NCBI RefSeq assembly: GCF_014982715.1
Contig: NZ_JADCJY010000002.1
Coordinates: 603,201 to 667,200, forward strand
Direction of reading: 5' to 3'
Source of the DNA: Gallalistipes aquisgranensis
Lineage (GTDB): Bacteria > Bacteroidota > Bacteroidia > Bacteroidales > Rikenellaceae
Length of the DNA stretch: 64,000 nt
Under the pieces are notes generated by a model. That model saw only the letters and a list, made by a program, of their open reading frames with translations. It was not told the DNA's origin and ran no database searches. Of this stretch, positions 16,158 to 24,210 are shown one piece after another. How positions within the stretch are numbered: the first letter of the stretch is position 1; each line of letters begins with the position of its first letter. Made by a program: the position numbers and the translations under genes.

Positions 16158-19100
16158 TTAAAAGGTGAGGTTGAGTCCGAACGATACGGAACGGAAGAAT
16201 GCATACCACTCCTGACTGCTGGCGATGGCCGGAGCCTCCGGATCGAACGATTTCCAGGTGTTCGTCCATTCGTAGAGGTTGTCGCCGGAGACGTAGACGT
16301 TGAGGTTCTCGATGAAGCTTTTCTTGATCGGAATGGTGTACCCGATCTGTATGTTTTTCAGCCGGATGTACGATCCGTCCTGGATCCAGCGGTCCGAGGG
16401 CTTGTAGTTGTAGGAGCCTCCCTTGTACACGGGCCGCGGGAAGAAGGCGTCGCGGTTGTCTGGCGTCCAGTAGTCGCGGTGGAAATCCACGGCCTGGTAG
16501 AGGGAGCCCGCGGTCGGGTTCAGGGTCTCCTCGTCCAGCAGGAATTTCCGTTTCCCGACTCCCTGGAGCATGACCGAGAAGCTGAACCGTTTCCACTCGA
16601 AGCCCAGGTTGAGCCCGAAGGTGTAGCGCGGGTCGGTGGTGCCCAGCACGACCAGGTCGCCGGGATTGGCGGGCGTACCGTCGCCGATGGTGATGTTGGG
16701 GTCGTCGTCCCGGTTGACGTAGATCACGTCGCCGGCGCCGGTGAGGCTCTTGCCCGGCTGGTAGTTGGCCACTTCGCTCGAGGGTTTCTCCTGGAAGAGC
16801 CCGTTGGTCCGGTAGCCCCAGATCGTGTTCATGGGGTAGCCCTGCAACAGCTGCACGATCCCTTCGCCCACGATGTTCTCCCCTTCGTACTTCACCAGCT
16901 TGTTCTGGCTGTCGGAGAGGTTGAACGACACGAAGTAGTTGAAGTCCTTTCCGATGCGGTCTCTCCACGTGATCTCGAACTCCCATCCCCAGGTCTTCAG
17001 TTCACCCACGTTGAGGTAGGGGACGTTCACTCCGATCAGCGAAGGGACCCACTTGGTCTGGGAGAGCATGTTCTTGTTACGTTTGACGTAGTAGTCGCCG
17101 GAGAACTGGAGCCGCTGGTTCAGCAGGGCGAGGTCCAGGCCGATGTTCTGTATCTCGATCGTCTCCCAGGTCTTCTGGAGGGAGGCGAGCGTAGCGACGT
17201 AGTTCGTGGACTCCATGCCTCCGCCGAAGATGGTGGTTCCGTCTTCCACCACCGGGATATAGTCGTAGTACCCGATTGCGGTGGCGTTGCCCAGCTGTCC
17301 CCATGACGCCCGCACTTTCAGCATGTCGATGGCCTTCACGTTCCGCAGGAACCGCTCCTTGCTGACGACCCAGCCCAGGGCCACCGAGGGGAAGAGTTTC
17401 CATCGGTTCTCCGGAGCCAGGCGCGAACTGCCGTCGTAGCGCAGGTTGGCTTCGAGCAGGTATTTTTCCCGGTAGTTGTAGTTGAAGCGGCCGAACACCG
17501 ACTGCGTTTTGGACTCGCGGATCTCGTCGGCGGCTTTGGCCGAGGCCGCGTTGCCGAAGTTGAGCGAATAGATGCCGTCGGGCTGGTAGTCCTTGCTGGC
17601 GTTCATCCGGTTCAGTACGTAGTGTTCGTACTCCACGCCGGCCATCACCTGGAAGTTGTGGCGCTTGCGGATGGACCGGTCGTAGTCCAGCACGCCGCGG
17701 AACAGGTCCGTGTAGGTGTTGTCCCGCTGCTTGAGCACTCCGTTGGGGATCGTCTGCGACTGGCGGTGCAGGATGGTCCCCCGGCTGTACCAGTTGATCT
17801 GGTGGGTCTTCCGGTCGTGGAGCGCGGCCCGGTATTTCCGGGAGGCGCTGAAGGTTCCCTTGAGTCCGGGGAGCACGTTGCGCACGGTGAGCGCCAGCTG
17901 GCCCGAGAAGTCGTTGTTGACGGTGCTTCTCGTCCCGGCGTTCCGCATGATGTCGATCGGGTTGTCGGCGTCCTGCCCGGCGTAGATGTTCCCGTTGGGA
18001 ATGGGGTCCTCGTCCTGCGGGAAATAGACGGTTGAGCGGGTGCGGCTGCGGTATATCTTGGCCATCACGCCCTTCGAGGTGAAGGCGTTCTCCTTCACTT
18101 CGGAGCGGTCGCCGGTCAGCTTCAGGTCGACGGTGAGGTACCGGTTCAGCCGGGAGGTCATGTTCAGACGCATGTTCGCCCGGTCGTTGCTGTCGGGTCC
18201 GTATTTGATGAAGCCGTCCCGCTTGTAGTAGCCCATCGACAGCGAGTAGCTCAGCTGCTTGGTTCCGCCCCGCAGCGAGAGGGAGTGGCGCTGCATGTTG
18301 CTGACCGACTTGAGGCCGATGTCCACCCAGTCCGTGTTGGCGTAATAGCCCAGCTTCGTGTCGCCGGCGATCAGCGCCTCGAGGTTGGGATTCTTGTAGT
18401 ATTCCATCGACTGGTAGTCGATGATGCCCCCGTCGCTGGCGCGGGTCACGATCTCGTACTCTTCCCACGAATCGAGCCGTTTGGGCATACGCCCCTGCAT
18501 CGTGATGCTGTAAGAGCCGTTGTAGGAGACCTTTACCTTGCCGGCCTTGGCCTGCTTGGTCGTCACCAGAACCACGCCGCCCGCCGCCTTGTATCCGTAG
18601 ATCGAGGCGGAGGCCGCGTCCTTCAGCACGGAGATCGACTCGATGTCGTTCGGGTTGACCGTCTCCAGCGATCCTTCGATGCCGTCGATCAGCACGAGGG
18701 TCTCCACGTTGTTGGCTGAGGAGTATCCCCGGATCTGGAGCTGCATGCCCTCCTCGCCGGGCTGGCCGCTCTGCTGGGTCACCAGCAGGCCGGGCATTTC
18801 GCCCTGCAGGGCGGAGAGGACGCTGGTGCTGGGCTTGTTGGATATCTGGTCGCCCTTGATCTGGGCCACGGCGCCCGTGAGGTTGATCTTCTTCTGGGTG
18901 CCGTATCCCACCACGATCACCTCGTCCATCGCCGTGGTCTCCTCTTCGAGCCGGATGTCGAGATAGGTCTTTCCGCCGATCGGCAGGGCGCTCTTCTTAT
19001 AGCCGAGGAAGGAGATTTCGAGGTTGCCGTTTTTGGGTGCGCTCAGGCTGAACATTCCTTTGGCATCGGTAATGGTGCCCTTGTTGGTCTCCTTGACGAT

Positions 19101-19235
19101 CACGGTGGCGCCGGCGATCGGCGTCCCTTTCGTGTCCGTCACCTTTCCCCTGACAGTCGCGTTCTGCGACAGGGCGGACGCCGGAATGAGCGGCAGCCAC
19201 AGGAAAAGCAGTAGTCGTCTGATGAATTTGCTCAT
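16158..19235 (-). CDS. SusC/RagA-family TonB-linked outer-membrane transporter
   Basis: A complete SusC-like receptor of 1025 residues. It has a signal peptide (MSKFIRRLLLFLWLPLIPAS), a carboxypeptidase-regulatory-like domain (about 28-105: TVRGKVTDTKGTPIAGATVI), a SusC TonB box (DEVIVVGYGTQKK), a plug (SVLSALQGEMPGLLV, then VLIDGIEG and SISVLKDAASASIYGYKAAGG) and a 22-strand barrel ending in aromatic FGLNLTF. It imports oligosaccharide-like substrate together with SusD using TonB energy. It lies in the middle of the operon behind a nucleoside hydrolase gene. No HTCS, SusR or ECF sigma regulator is found in the window. Confidence 0.96.
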   Translation of the reverse strand: MSKFIRRLLLFLWLPLIPASALSQNATVRGKVTDTKGTPIAGATVIVKETNKGTITDAKGMFSLSAPKNGNLEISFLGYKKSALPIGGKTYLDIRLEEETTAMDEVIVVGYGTQKKINLTGAVAQIKGDQISNKPSTSVLSALQGEMPGLLVTQQSGQPGEEGMQLQIRGYSSANNVETLVLIDGIEGSLETVNPNDIESISVLKDAASASIYGYKAAGGVVLVTTKQAKAGKVKVSYNGSYSITMQGRMPKRLDSWEEYEIVTRASDGGIIDYQSMEYYKNPNLEALIAGDTKLGYYANTDWVDIGLKSVSNMQRHSLSLRGGTKQLSYSLSMGYYKRDGFIKYGPDSNDRANMRLNMTSRLNRYLTVDLKLTGDRSEVKENAFTSKGVMAKIYRSRTRSTVYFPQDEDPIPNGNIYAGQDADNPIDIMRNAGTRSTVNNDFSGQLALTVRNVLPGLKGTFSASRKYRAALHDRKTHQINWYSRGTILHRQSQTIPNGVLKQRDNTYTDLFRGVLDYDRSIRKRHNFQVMAGVEYEHYVLNRMNASKDYQPDGIYSLNFGNAASAKAADEIRESKTQSVFGRFNYNYREKYLLEANLRYDGSSRLAPENRWKLFPSVALGWVVSKERFLRNVKAIDMLKVRASWGQLGNATAIGYYDYIPVVEDGTTIFGGGMESTNYVATLASLQKTWETIEIQNIGLDLALLNQRLQFSGDYYVKRNKNMLSQTKWVPSLIGVNVPYLNVGELKTWGWEFEITWRDRIGKDFNYFVSFNLSDSQNKLVKYEGENIVGEGIVQLLQGYPMNTIWGYRTNGLFQEKPSSEVANYQPGKSLTGAGDVIYVNRDDDPNITIGDGTPANPGDLVVLGTTDPRYTFGLNLGFEWKRFSFSVMLQGVGKRKFLLDEETLNPTAGSLYQAVDFHRDYWTPDNRDAFFPRPVYKGGSYNYKPSDRWIQDGSYIRLKNIQIGYTIPIKKSFIENLNVYVSGDNLYEWTNTWKSFDPEAPAIASSQEWYAFFRSVSFGLNLTF

Positions 19236-19253
19236 AAAAAAGTGTGTTTTAGG

Positions 19254-20306
19254 TTATCGTTCGGTTTCGCGGGAGAGTGCGGCCGGTTCCCGGGTGATGA
19301 TTTCGACGAAACGGTTCCTGATCCGTTCGCGCTGCAGGCTGTCGGCCGCGAGATAGAAGTGGGGGCCTCCGGCTTCGGGGGTGAAGGTGGTGATCGACTT
19401 CCCGTCGACATGCACGCGGCCCGGGCCGACGACCTCGAAATAGCCGCTGTCGGGTTCGATCGCGTAGAGCACCGAGGTCAGATCCCAGGTGGGACGGCTG
19501 TACGGCATCTTCTTGTAGACCTTGTAGGCCTCCACCACGGGGTGTTTGTCCGTGAACCCGAAGTCGTTCAGGATCGACTCGACCGGGTAGAGGATCTTCT
19601 CGCCCACGTCGAAGGGGCTCGTGGTGATCGGCGTCGGCCAGCTGTCGTACACGTGTTGCGCCGCCGGGATGTCGAACACGACGTTATGTTCCTGAATGGG
19701 GTTCTCCTGCCGGAAGTCGCCCGCCATCATGTGCAGGTGTTTCACTTTTCTGCGGATGAGCTCCATGCCGTCCAGTTCGGAGCTGGCGTCCGCCTTCGAG
19801 TCCATCAGCCGGGCGAGGTTGGTCGAGAATCCCGTGGCTATGATGACCACCGAGCTGTCCTGCTGCGCCGCGAGCAGTCGCCGCAGCAGATCGACGCTCT
19901 CGGGCAGGGAGTCGTAGTTTCCGATGCTCCGTTTGTAGGAGGGGTCCGCCGCGGTCTGCAGGGCATAGCTGTTGGGCCGGTCGTACTGTTCCACGCCGGT
20001 GAGCCGTCCGACCGGAATGTCGGGGTATCCGTAGAAGTTGTTCAGAATGTCGATGTATTCCACGCTGGCGGGTTCCACCTTGTTCGAGGTGATTCCGATC
20101 AGGTCGATGATCCCCGCATCGGCGTATTTGTAGAGCATATCGATGGCCAGTGCGTCGTCGATGTCGTTGCCCATGTCGTTGTCGAAGATCACCTTGACGG
20201 GCTCCCTGCCGGCCTTTTCGGGCTGCGCGGCGCACGAGGCGAGCCCCGCGAGACAAATAAATAGATTAAAATAAAAAATAAAGGAACAGGATAAAGTCTT
20301 TTTCAT
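19254..20306 (-). CDS. Exported lipoprotein nucleoside hydrolase (IUNH family)
   Basis: The 350-residue protein has a lipobox LASC (22-25), so it is anchored outside the cytoplasm. Residues 42-51 (DNDMGNDIDD) form the aspartate cluster that binds calcium and ribose in inosine-uridine-preferring nucleoside hydrolases, followed by VEYIDILNNFYGYPDIPVGR and IATGFSTNLARLM (with the serine/threonine region) as in that family. A later segment carries VFDIPAAQHVYDSWPTP. The start at 20306 is chosen because it gives the signal peptide; open reading upstream belongs to the neighbouring gene in another frame. It is co-transcribed with SusC (18-bp gap). A nucleoside hydrolase lipoprotein inside a SusCD operon suggests a ribosylated or nucleoside-containing substrate. 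Confidence 0.85.
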   Translation of the reverse strand: MKKTLSCSFIFYFNLFICLAGLASCAAQPEKAGREPVKVIFDNDMGNDIDDALAIDMLYKYADAGIIDLIGITSNKVEPASVEYIDILNNFYGYPDIPVGRLTGVEQYDRPNSYALQTAADPSYKRSIGNYDSLPESVDLLRRLLAAQQDSSVVIIATGFSTNLARLMDSKADASSELDGMELIRRKVKHLHMMAGDFRQENPIQEHNVVFDIPAAQHVYDSWPTPITTSPFDVGEKILYPVESILNDFGFTDKHPVVEAYKVYKKMPYSRPTWDLTSVLYAIEPDSGYFEVVGPGRVHVDGKSITTFTPEAGGPHFYLAADSLQRERIRNRFVEIITREPAALSRETER

Positions 20307-20362
20307 GTCATTCGTATGGTTATGTTTTGGGTTGATTTCGTATCGTTCGGGCGGGAGCCGGG

Positions 20363-22309
20363 CTACTGTTCGAGCCACCGGAGGTTGAACCGGTAGTGGT
20401 TCTTGCTGGAGAGCAGGTGGATGATTCCGTCCGGGGTCTGCGTGGCGGCCAGGTAACCCTTGGGTTCGGCGTGCAGGGAGTCCATGATGAAGTGTCCCGT
20501 CCATGCCCCGCCGTCCATGAAACGGTGTTTGCCGTCGGTGATGAATTTTTTCGGGCTCCAGCTCTTTCCCTCGTCGTAGGAAAGGGAGGCGTACATGCCC
20601 CGGGGCTGCGAATCGTCTTTCGTCCCGGGGTCGAAGCTGACCAGCAGGATGGGCCCTTCGTCGAGCCGCATGAGCACGAGCCGCTGCCCGCCGCGTATGG
20701 GCGGGAAGACCGAGGCGGAGTAGGTCCAAGTCTCCCCGCCGTCCTTCGAGACCGATACGGGCATCCGCGGCACTCCGTTCTTGTCGGGGATGTTGCCGGT
20801 GCGGCCGAGTGCGAACAAGTCGCCGTTCCTGAGTTCCACTACGCCGGCGTGGATGCCCGCGATGGAGCGGCCGGTTTTCCCCGCGGCGAAGTCGCCATTG
20901 CCCGCTTCTCCCCGGGTCCTCCAGGTCTCCCCTCCGTCGTCGCTCGTGTGGACGATGCTGCCGCCCTCCATGGAGGGCATCGCGTCGCACACCTGCACGA
21001 GCGTGCCGTCGGCCCGGCAGAACGTGCCGGCGATGACCTGGTGTCCCGGACAGTGTTCCGGCAGCACCAGTTTGCCTTTGGTCCAGGTGGCGCCGTTGTC
21101 GTGGCTTTTGCGCATCACCACCGCGAGGTTGCGCCACCAGCCGGCCGCCTCCACCCCGTTCATGTGGATCAGGGTCCCGTTCCGTTTGTCGTGGAAGAGC
21201 GCCGCGCCGGTCATATTGCGGTCGGGCACCTTGTAGAACTCCTTCGGCCGCTGCCACTCGTTCGTCCCGGCCTCCATGCGCGAACTGAGCACCGTCATCT
21301 CCCGTCCGAATTCGCTGTCCGTGCTGAACCATATCGCCAGCAGGTCCCCGTTCGGACACCACGTGACGGCCGGCTGGTGGTTGTGCCGGTAGAAGGGCAC
21401 TCCGCTGCCGCACTCCGGAGCCTTGACGAACTCCACGGGCTCCATGAATACGGCCGTGTCCGCCTTGTGCCACACGTGCGTTTGCTGCGACACGCTCCTG
21501 TCCGCCGGTGTCTCCCGGTGGAGGGGGGTGCTTTTCGGATAGTCGGCCTGCACGACCCGGAATCCGGTCAGGTAGTGCTTGTCCCCGGGCAGCATGGCCG
21601 AACGGTTGGCCGAACGGAGATACTCCACGGGAGTGCTGTGGCTGCCTCCGCGGGTCACCCGGAACTCCCCGTCGGCATATCCCACCGGATCGGTCCGGGT
21701 GCCGGGCAGGTAGGGTCCGTACCAGTCGAGGCACCACTCCTCCACGTTGCCGTGCATGTCGTACAGTCCGAGGGGATGGGCGCGTCCCCCGCGCATGCTG
21801 TGCAGGTCGACCGGCTCGAACGAATAGGTCTCGTGGTGTGTGGCGAAGTTGTTTTTCTTCATGTTGTCGGGGAACACGCCGCCCCAGCCGTATTTGTAAT
21901 AATTCCCGGCGCGGGCCGCGTACTCCCACTCGGCTTCCGTGGGCAGGCGGTAGGTTTTTCCCTCCTTCTCCGAGAGCCAGGCGCAGTAGGCCGTCGCGTC
22001 GTACCACGACACGAACACCACCGCCTCGTCGTCTTCCTTCGAAAAACCGTATTTGCCTCTCAGCCGTTTATGGCCCGGGTCGAATTGTTCGTATTGCAGG
22101 TTGGTCACCTCCGTGACCCCCATCCGGAACGGACGGGTGATCTCGACGCGGTGGATCGGAGCCTCGTCGTAGTCGTGTCCCAGGCCGTTGGAGCCCATGT
22201 AGAAGAATCCGGCCGGAATCTCCACGGTTTCCGGCACGACGTTCGTGTCTTGCGCGACTGCGGCCGGGGCCAGGAGGACTCCCAGAGCGATGTATTGCAG
22301 CGTTTTCAT
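20363..22309 (-). CDS. SUMF1/FGE-like domain fused to a BNR sialidase-like domain, exported
   Basis: The 648-residue protein begins with a signal peptide (MKTLQYIALGVLLAPAAVAQ). Residues 27-255 form a SUMF1 domain (VEIPAGFFYMGS, VSWYDATAYCAWLSEKEG, RLPTEAEWEYAARAG, GLYDMHGNVEEW, GEFRVTRGGS). The cysteine pair of formylglycine-generating enzymes in the following GGSHSTPVEYLRSANR stretch is absent, so true FGE activity is unlikely. Residues about 300-640 form a sialidase-fold propeller with four Asp boxes: SHDNGATW 402-409, SDDGGETW 456-463, SKDGGETW 521-528 and SYDEGKSW 577-584. The canonical FRIP motif of GH33 is not seen. It is the first gene of the operon and may bind or cleave a glycan. 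Confidence 0.85.
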   Translation of the reverse strand: MKTLQYIALGVLLAPAAVAQDTNVVPETVEIPAGFFYMGSNGLGHDYDEAPIHRVEITRPFRMGVTEVTNLQYEQFDPGHKRLRGKYGFSKEDDEAVVFVSWYDATAYCAWLSEKEGKTYRLPTEAEWEYAARAGNYYKYGWGGVFPDNMKKNNFATHHETYSFEPVDLHSMRGGRAHPLGLYDMHGNVEEWCLDWYGPYLPGTRTDPVGYADGEFRVTRGGSHSTPVEYLRSANRSAMLPGDKHYLTGFRVVQADYPKSTPLHRETPADRSVSQQTHVWHKADTAVFMEPVEFVKAPECGSGVPFYRHNHQPAVTWCPNGDLLAIWFSTDSEFGREMTVLSSRMEAGTNEWQRPKEFYKVPDRNMTGAALFHDKRNGTLIHMNGVEAAGWWRNLAVVMRKSHDNGATWTKGKLVLPEHCPGHQVIAGTFCRADGTLVQVCDAMPSMEGGSIVHTSDDGGETWRTRGEAGNGDFAAGKTGRSIAGIHAGVVELRNGDLFALGRTGNIPDKNGVPRMPVSVSKDGGETWTYSASVFPPIRGGQRLVLMRLDEGPILLVSFDPGTKDDSQPRGMYASLSYDEGKSWSPKKFITDGKHRFMDGGAWTGHFIMDSLHAEPKGYLAATQTPDGIIHLLSSKNHYRFNLRWLEQ

Positions 22310-22756
22310 GAGGTTCGGGTTTCGGTAGCGGTTTGGGGGTTCGGTTTTTCCGGATCGCGTTTCTGTCGGAAAATGAGTTGGTTATATCGTTTTAGCAATC
22401 AAAGGCGTTCGTTTCCCGGCCGGTGGATGCCGCCGGAAGTCGTGCCGGATCCGTTTTCAGGGAGGGGTTGCCCCGGAGAGGGACGGCGGAGGAACGGTCC
22501 GGGTCCGGGGCGGATCGTTTCCCGTGACGGCTGCGGATTCCGTGCGGACTGTGCTGCTTCCGACAGGGACCGGGCCGTGTGCCGGCTCTGTCCCGGGATT
22601 GCGCAAACCATTGTGCCCGATGTCGTTCCGGACGGGAAAATATCCGCTCCGGAACCGGCCGGCTCCGGCCCCTGCCGGAAAATTTTTCCCGGCGGCATCC
22701 TCTCCCTTATATAATAGGTGACGAAGCATCTTAAAAAAGGTTCATTCGCACAATCG
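22310..22756. other. Intergenic region before the divergent operon; no gene seen
   Basis: About 450 bp of GC-rich sequence separates the first gene of the minus-strand operon from the control region of the plus-strand methyltransferase-like gene. Open frames exist on both strands but lack recognisable domains or starts. A promoter for the operon must lie here, but I find no clean minus-strand TAnnTTTG box; CAAAGGCG near 22403 is a weak match. No tRNA or known riboswitch is recognised. Confidence 0.4.
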
Positions 22757-22811
22757 TTTGCGCTAAAAATATAAAAAATTTTTTATTTCGCAAAAAAATG
22801 CTTTACATTTG
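22757..22811 (+). promoter_or_regulatory. Palindromic control region and -7 box for the URO-D-superfamily gene
   Basis: TACATTTG at 22804-22811 fits the -7 consensus exactly. Upstream, TTTGCG (22757-22762) and CGCAAA (22789-22794) form the ends of an inverted repeat around an A/T-only core that includes the palindrome TAAAAAATTTTTTA (22772-22785). This AT-rich block is striking in a GC-rich neighbourhood and occupies the -33 position, so it may be an operator. Confidence 0.5.
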
Positions 22812-23032
22812 TTCGTCCGAGGAGAGGAATCCGGGCGGCCGCCGGCGGAGTCCGCCCGGATGAAAACCGCCCTCGGAGGCCTGTGAAAAGGGGGTCTCTC
22901 CCGGAGACAGGAAGGCAGTTCCCCTCTTTTGTGAGGCCGGTTCGCCGGCCGGACCCCGCCGGCGGCCGTGACGGGGGAAGGGCAGGAATCCGACCGGAAG
23001 AAACCGAATGAACCCGATAAACATTTCGACCC
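22812..23032 (+). promoter_or_regulatory. Long structured 5' leader of unknown class
   Basis: The 220-base leader contains several strong stems: TCCGGGCGG 22830-22838 with 22852-22860, CCTGT/ACAGG enclosing GTCTC/GAGAC (about 22880-22912), a GGCCGG-TTCG-CCGGCC hairpin near 22936-22951, and TTCCCC (22919-22924) with GGGGAA (22974-22979). This resembles a regulatory RNA, but the B12 box found in the nearby cobalamin riboswitch is absent, and I do not recognise SAM, TPP or tetrahydrofolate riboswitch motifs. Confidence 0.4.
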
Positions 23033-24103
23033 ATGACGACAGCGGAAAAAATCGTACTGCATGAAAAATTCTGGAAGGGCGAGGGTCCCAGCCTGCTCTT
23101 CATTCCCCCAAACGACGGCCTTCTTTACGACATGACCGATTACGTGAACCGGTTCCACGATCCCCGGCTGATGTGGGAGGGGGAGACAGCCCGTTCCCGC
23201 AGCGCGGTCGGCTGGCCGACGGACGGTATTCCCTCGATCCGGCCCAATCTGGGCGTGATCGTCGTGCCGGCCCTGGGCGGCCAGGACTTCGAGGTGACGG
23301 CGGAGAGCATGCCCTGGCCGGGCCGCCCGATGCCGTTCGACGAGATCCGGGCGATCCGGGACCGGAACATCGCCGACTCCCCGGTGTACGCCCTGCTGGA
23401 GGGATTCTACCGGAACAACGACCTGAATCCCGATCCGGAGATACGGGCCTACATGGCCGACAACCAGGGCGTTTTCGATGTGGCCCACCTGCTCTGCGGC
23501 GACGACATCTTCTATGCGCTGATGGATCCGGACCGGGCCGCGGAGGTGAAGGAGATCATGGAGGTCGCGCTCGACCTTTTCCTGCGGGCGTCCCGGGCCA
23601 TGAAGGAGTTCAACCACGAGGAGCCCGGCAGCATGATCCACGGACACGGCACGCCGCAGGGGCTCTATTTTCCGGATGCGGGCATCCGCATCTCCGAAGA
23701 TACGGCCACGCTTCTCTCGCCGGAGATGATCGACGAGGTGATCCTGCCCTATGTCGAGCGCTCCGTCGAGCCGTTCGGCGGTGCGTTTCTCCACTACTGC
23801 GGCCTGCATCCCACCCTTTTCGACCAGCTGACCGGACTCTCCTGTATCCGGGCGGTCGATCTGGGCAATCCCGAGAAATACGATCTGGAATATCTGCTGG
23901 AGCGGTGTGCCCGGACCGGCACCGTGCTCTACTGCCGCATCCCGGGCCTGGAGGGCGAACACTGGCGCGACTACGTCACGCGGGTGGGACGCCTCGTGGC
24001 CCGGACGGGCGCCCGGGTGGTGATGCGTCCCCTGGTCGTCCCCGGAACCCGTGAGGAGTGCGAGGAGATGCTCGGCATCTGGCACGAGCTGACCGCCGTC
24101 TGA
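23033..24103 (+). CDS. URO-D superfamily protein, MtaA/CmuA-like methyltransferase candidate
   Basis: This cytoplasmic protein of 356 residues has the uroporphyrinogen-decarboxylase fold (PNLGVIVVPALGGQDFEVTA, then MPWPGRPMP and SMIHGHGTPQGLYFPDAGI). It contains FLHYCGLH with H254 and C256, the HxC zinc pair typical of corrinoid:thiol methyltransferases of the MtaA/CmuA group rather than of true HemE. A later cysteine for the third ligand could be in the CARTGTVLYC stretch (about 295-305). Its position beside cobalamin-uptake genes agrees with a corrinoid-linked role, but no corrinoid-binding protein gene is adjacent. The substrate is unknown. It is not the heme-pathway enzyme by this motif reading. 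Confidence 0.75.
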   Translation: MTTAEKIVLHEKFWKGEGPSLLFIPPNDGLLYDMTDYVNRFHDPRLMWEGETARSRSAVGWPTDGIPSIRPNLGVIVVPALGGQDFEVTAESMPWPGRPMPFDEIRAIRDRNIADSPVYALLEGFYRNNDLNPDPEIRAYMADNQGVFDVAHLLCGDDIFYALMDPDRAAEVKEIMEVALDLFLRASRAMKEFNHEEPGSMIHGHGTPQGLYFPDAGIRISEDTATLLSPEMIDEVILPYVERSVEPFGGAFLHYCGLHPTLFDQLTGLSCIRAVDLGNPEKYDLEYLLERCARTGTVLYCRIPGLEGEHWRDYVTRVGRLVARTGARVVMRPLVVPGTREECEEMLGIWHELTAV

Positions 24104-24174
24104 CCGGACCGTCCGGCGGACCCGGCCGCCGGGCCGTGGGGGATGCCGCATCCGGAAATCCGATTCCGAATTAT

Positions 24175-24205
24175 TTTGTAAATTGGCACGATAGTCGTTT
24201 CTTTG
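24175..24205 (+). promoter_or_regulatory. Promoter of the TonB-dependent receptor gene
   Basis: TTTG at 24175-24178 is followed after exactly 19 bp by TTTCTTTG at 24198-24205, one mismatch from TAnnTTTG. The expected transcription start falls at about 24210-24212, coinciding with the ATG at 24211, so the messenger may be leaderless. Confidence 0.6.
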
Positions 24206-24210
24206 CGGGG

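Noticed and set aside
14514..17306. Open frame of about 930 codons on the plus strand opposite susD and susC
   Set aside because: GC-rich coding DNA often leaves the antisense frame open. The translation has no domain, signal or start support, while both minus-strand genes are certain.
20363..22309. Reading the N-terminal domain as an active formylglycine-generating enzyme for sulfatases
   Set aside because: The catalytic cysteine pair is absent and no sulfatase gene is present in the operon.
20396..22714. Open plus-strand frame of about 770 codons opposite the SUMF1-sialidase gene
   Set aside because: No recognisable protein; the minus-strand gene shows signal peptide, SUMF1 motifs and Asp boxes.
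22812..23032. Second cobalamin riboswitch in front of the URO-D-superfamily gene
   Set aside because: It contains a GATGAAAA-like string but lacks the B12 box and the GCCACTG segment that are clear at 26731-26925.
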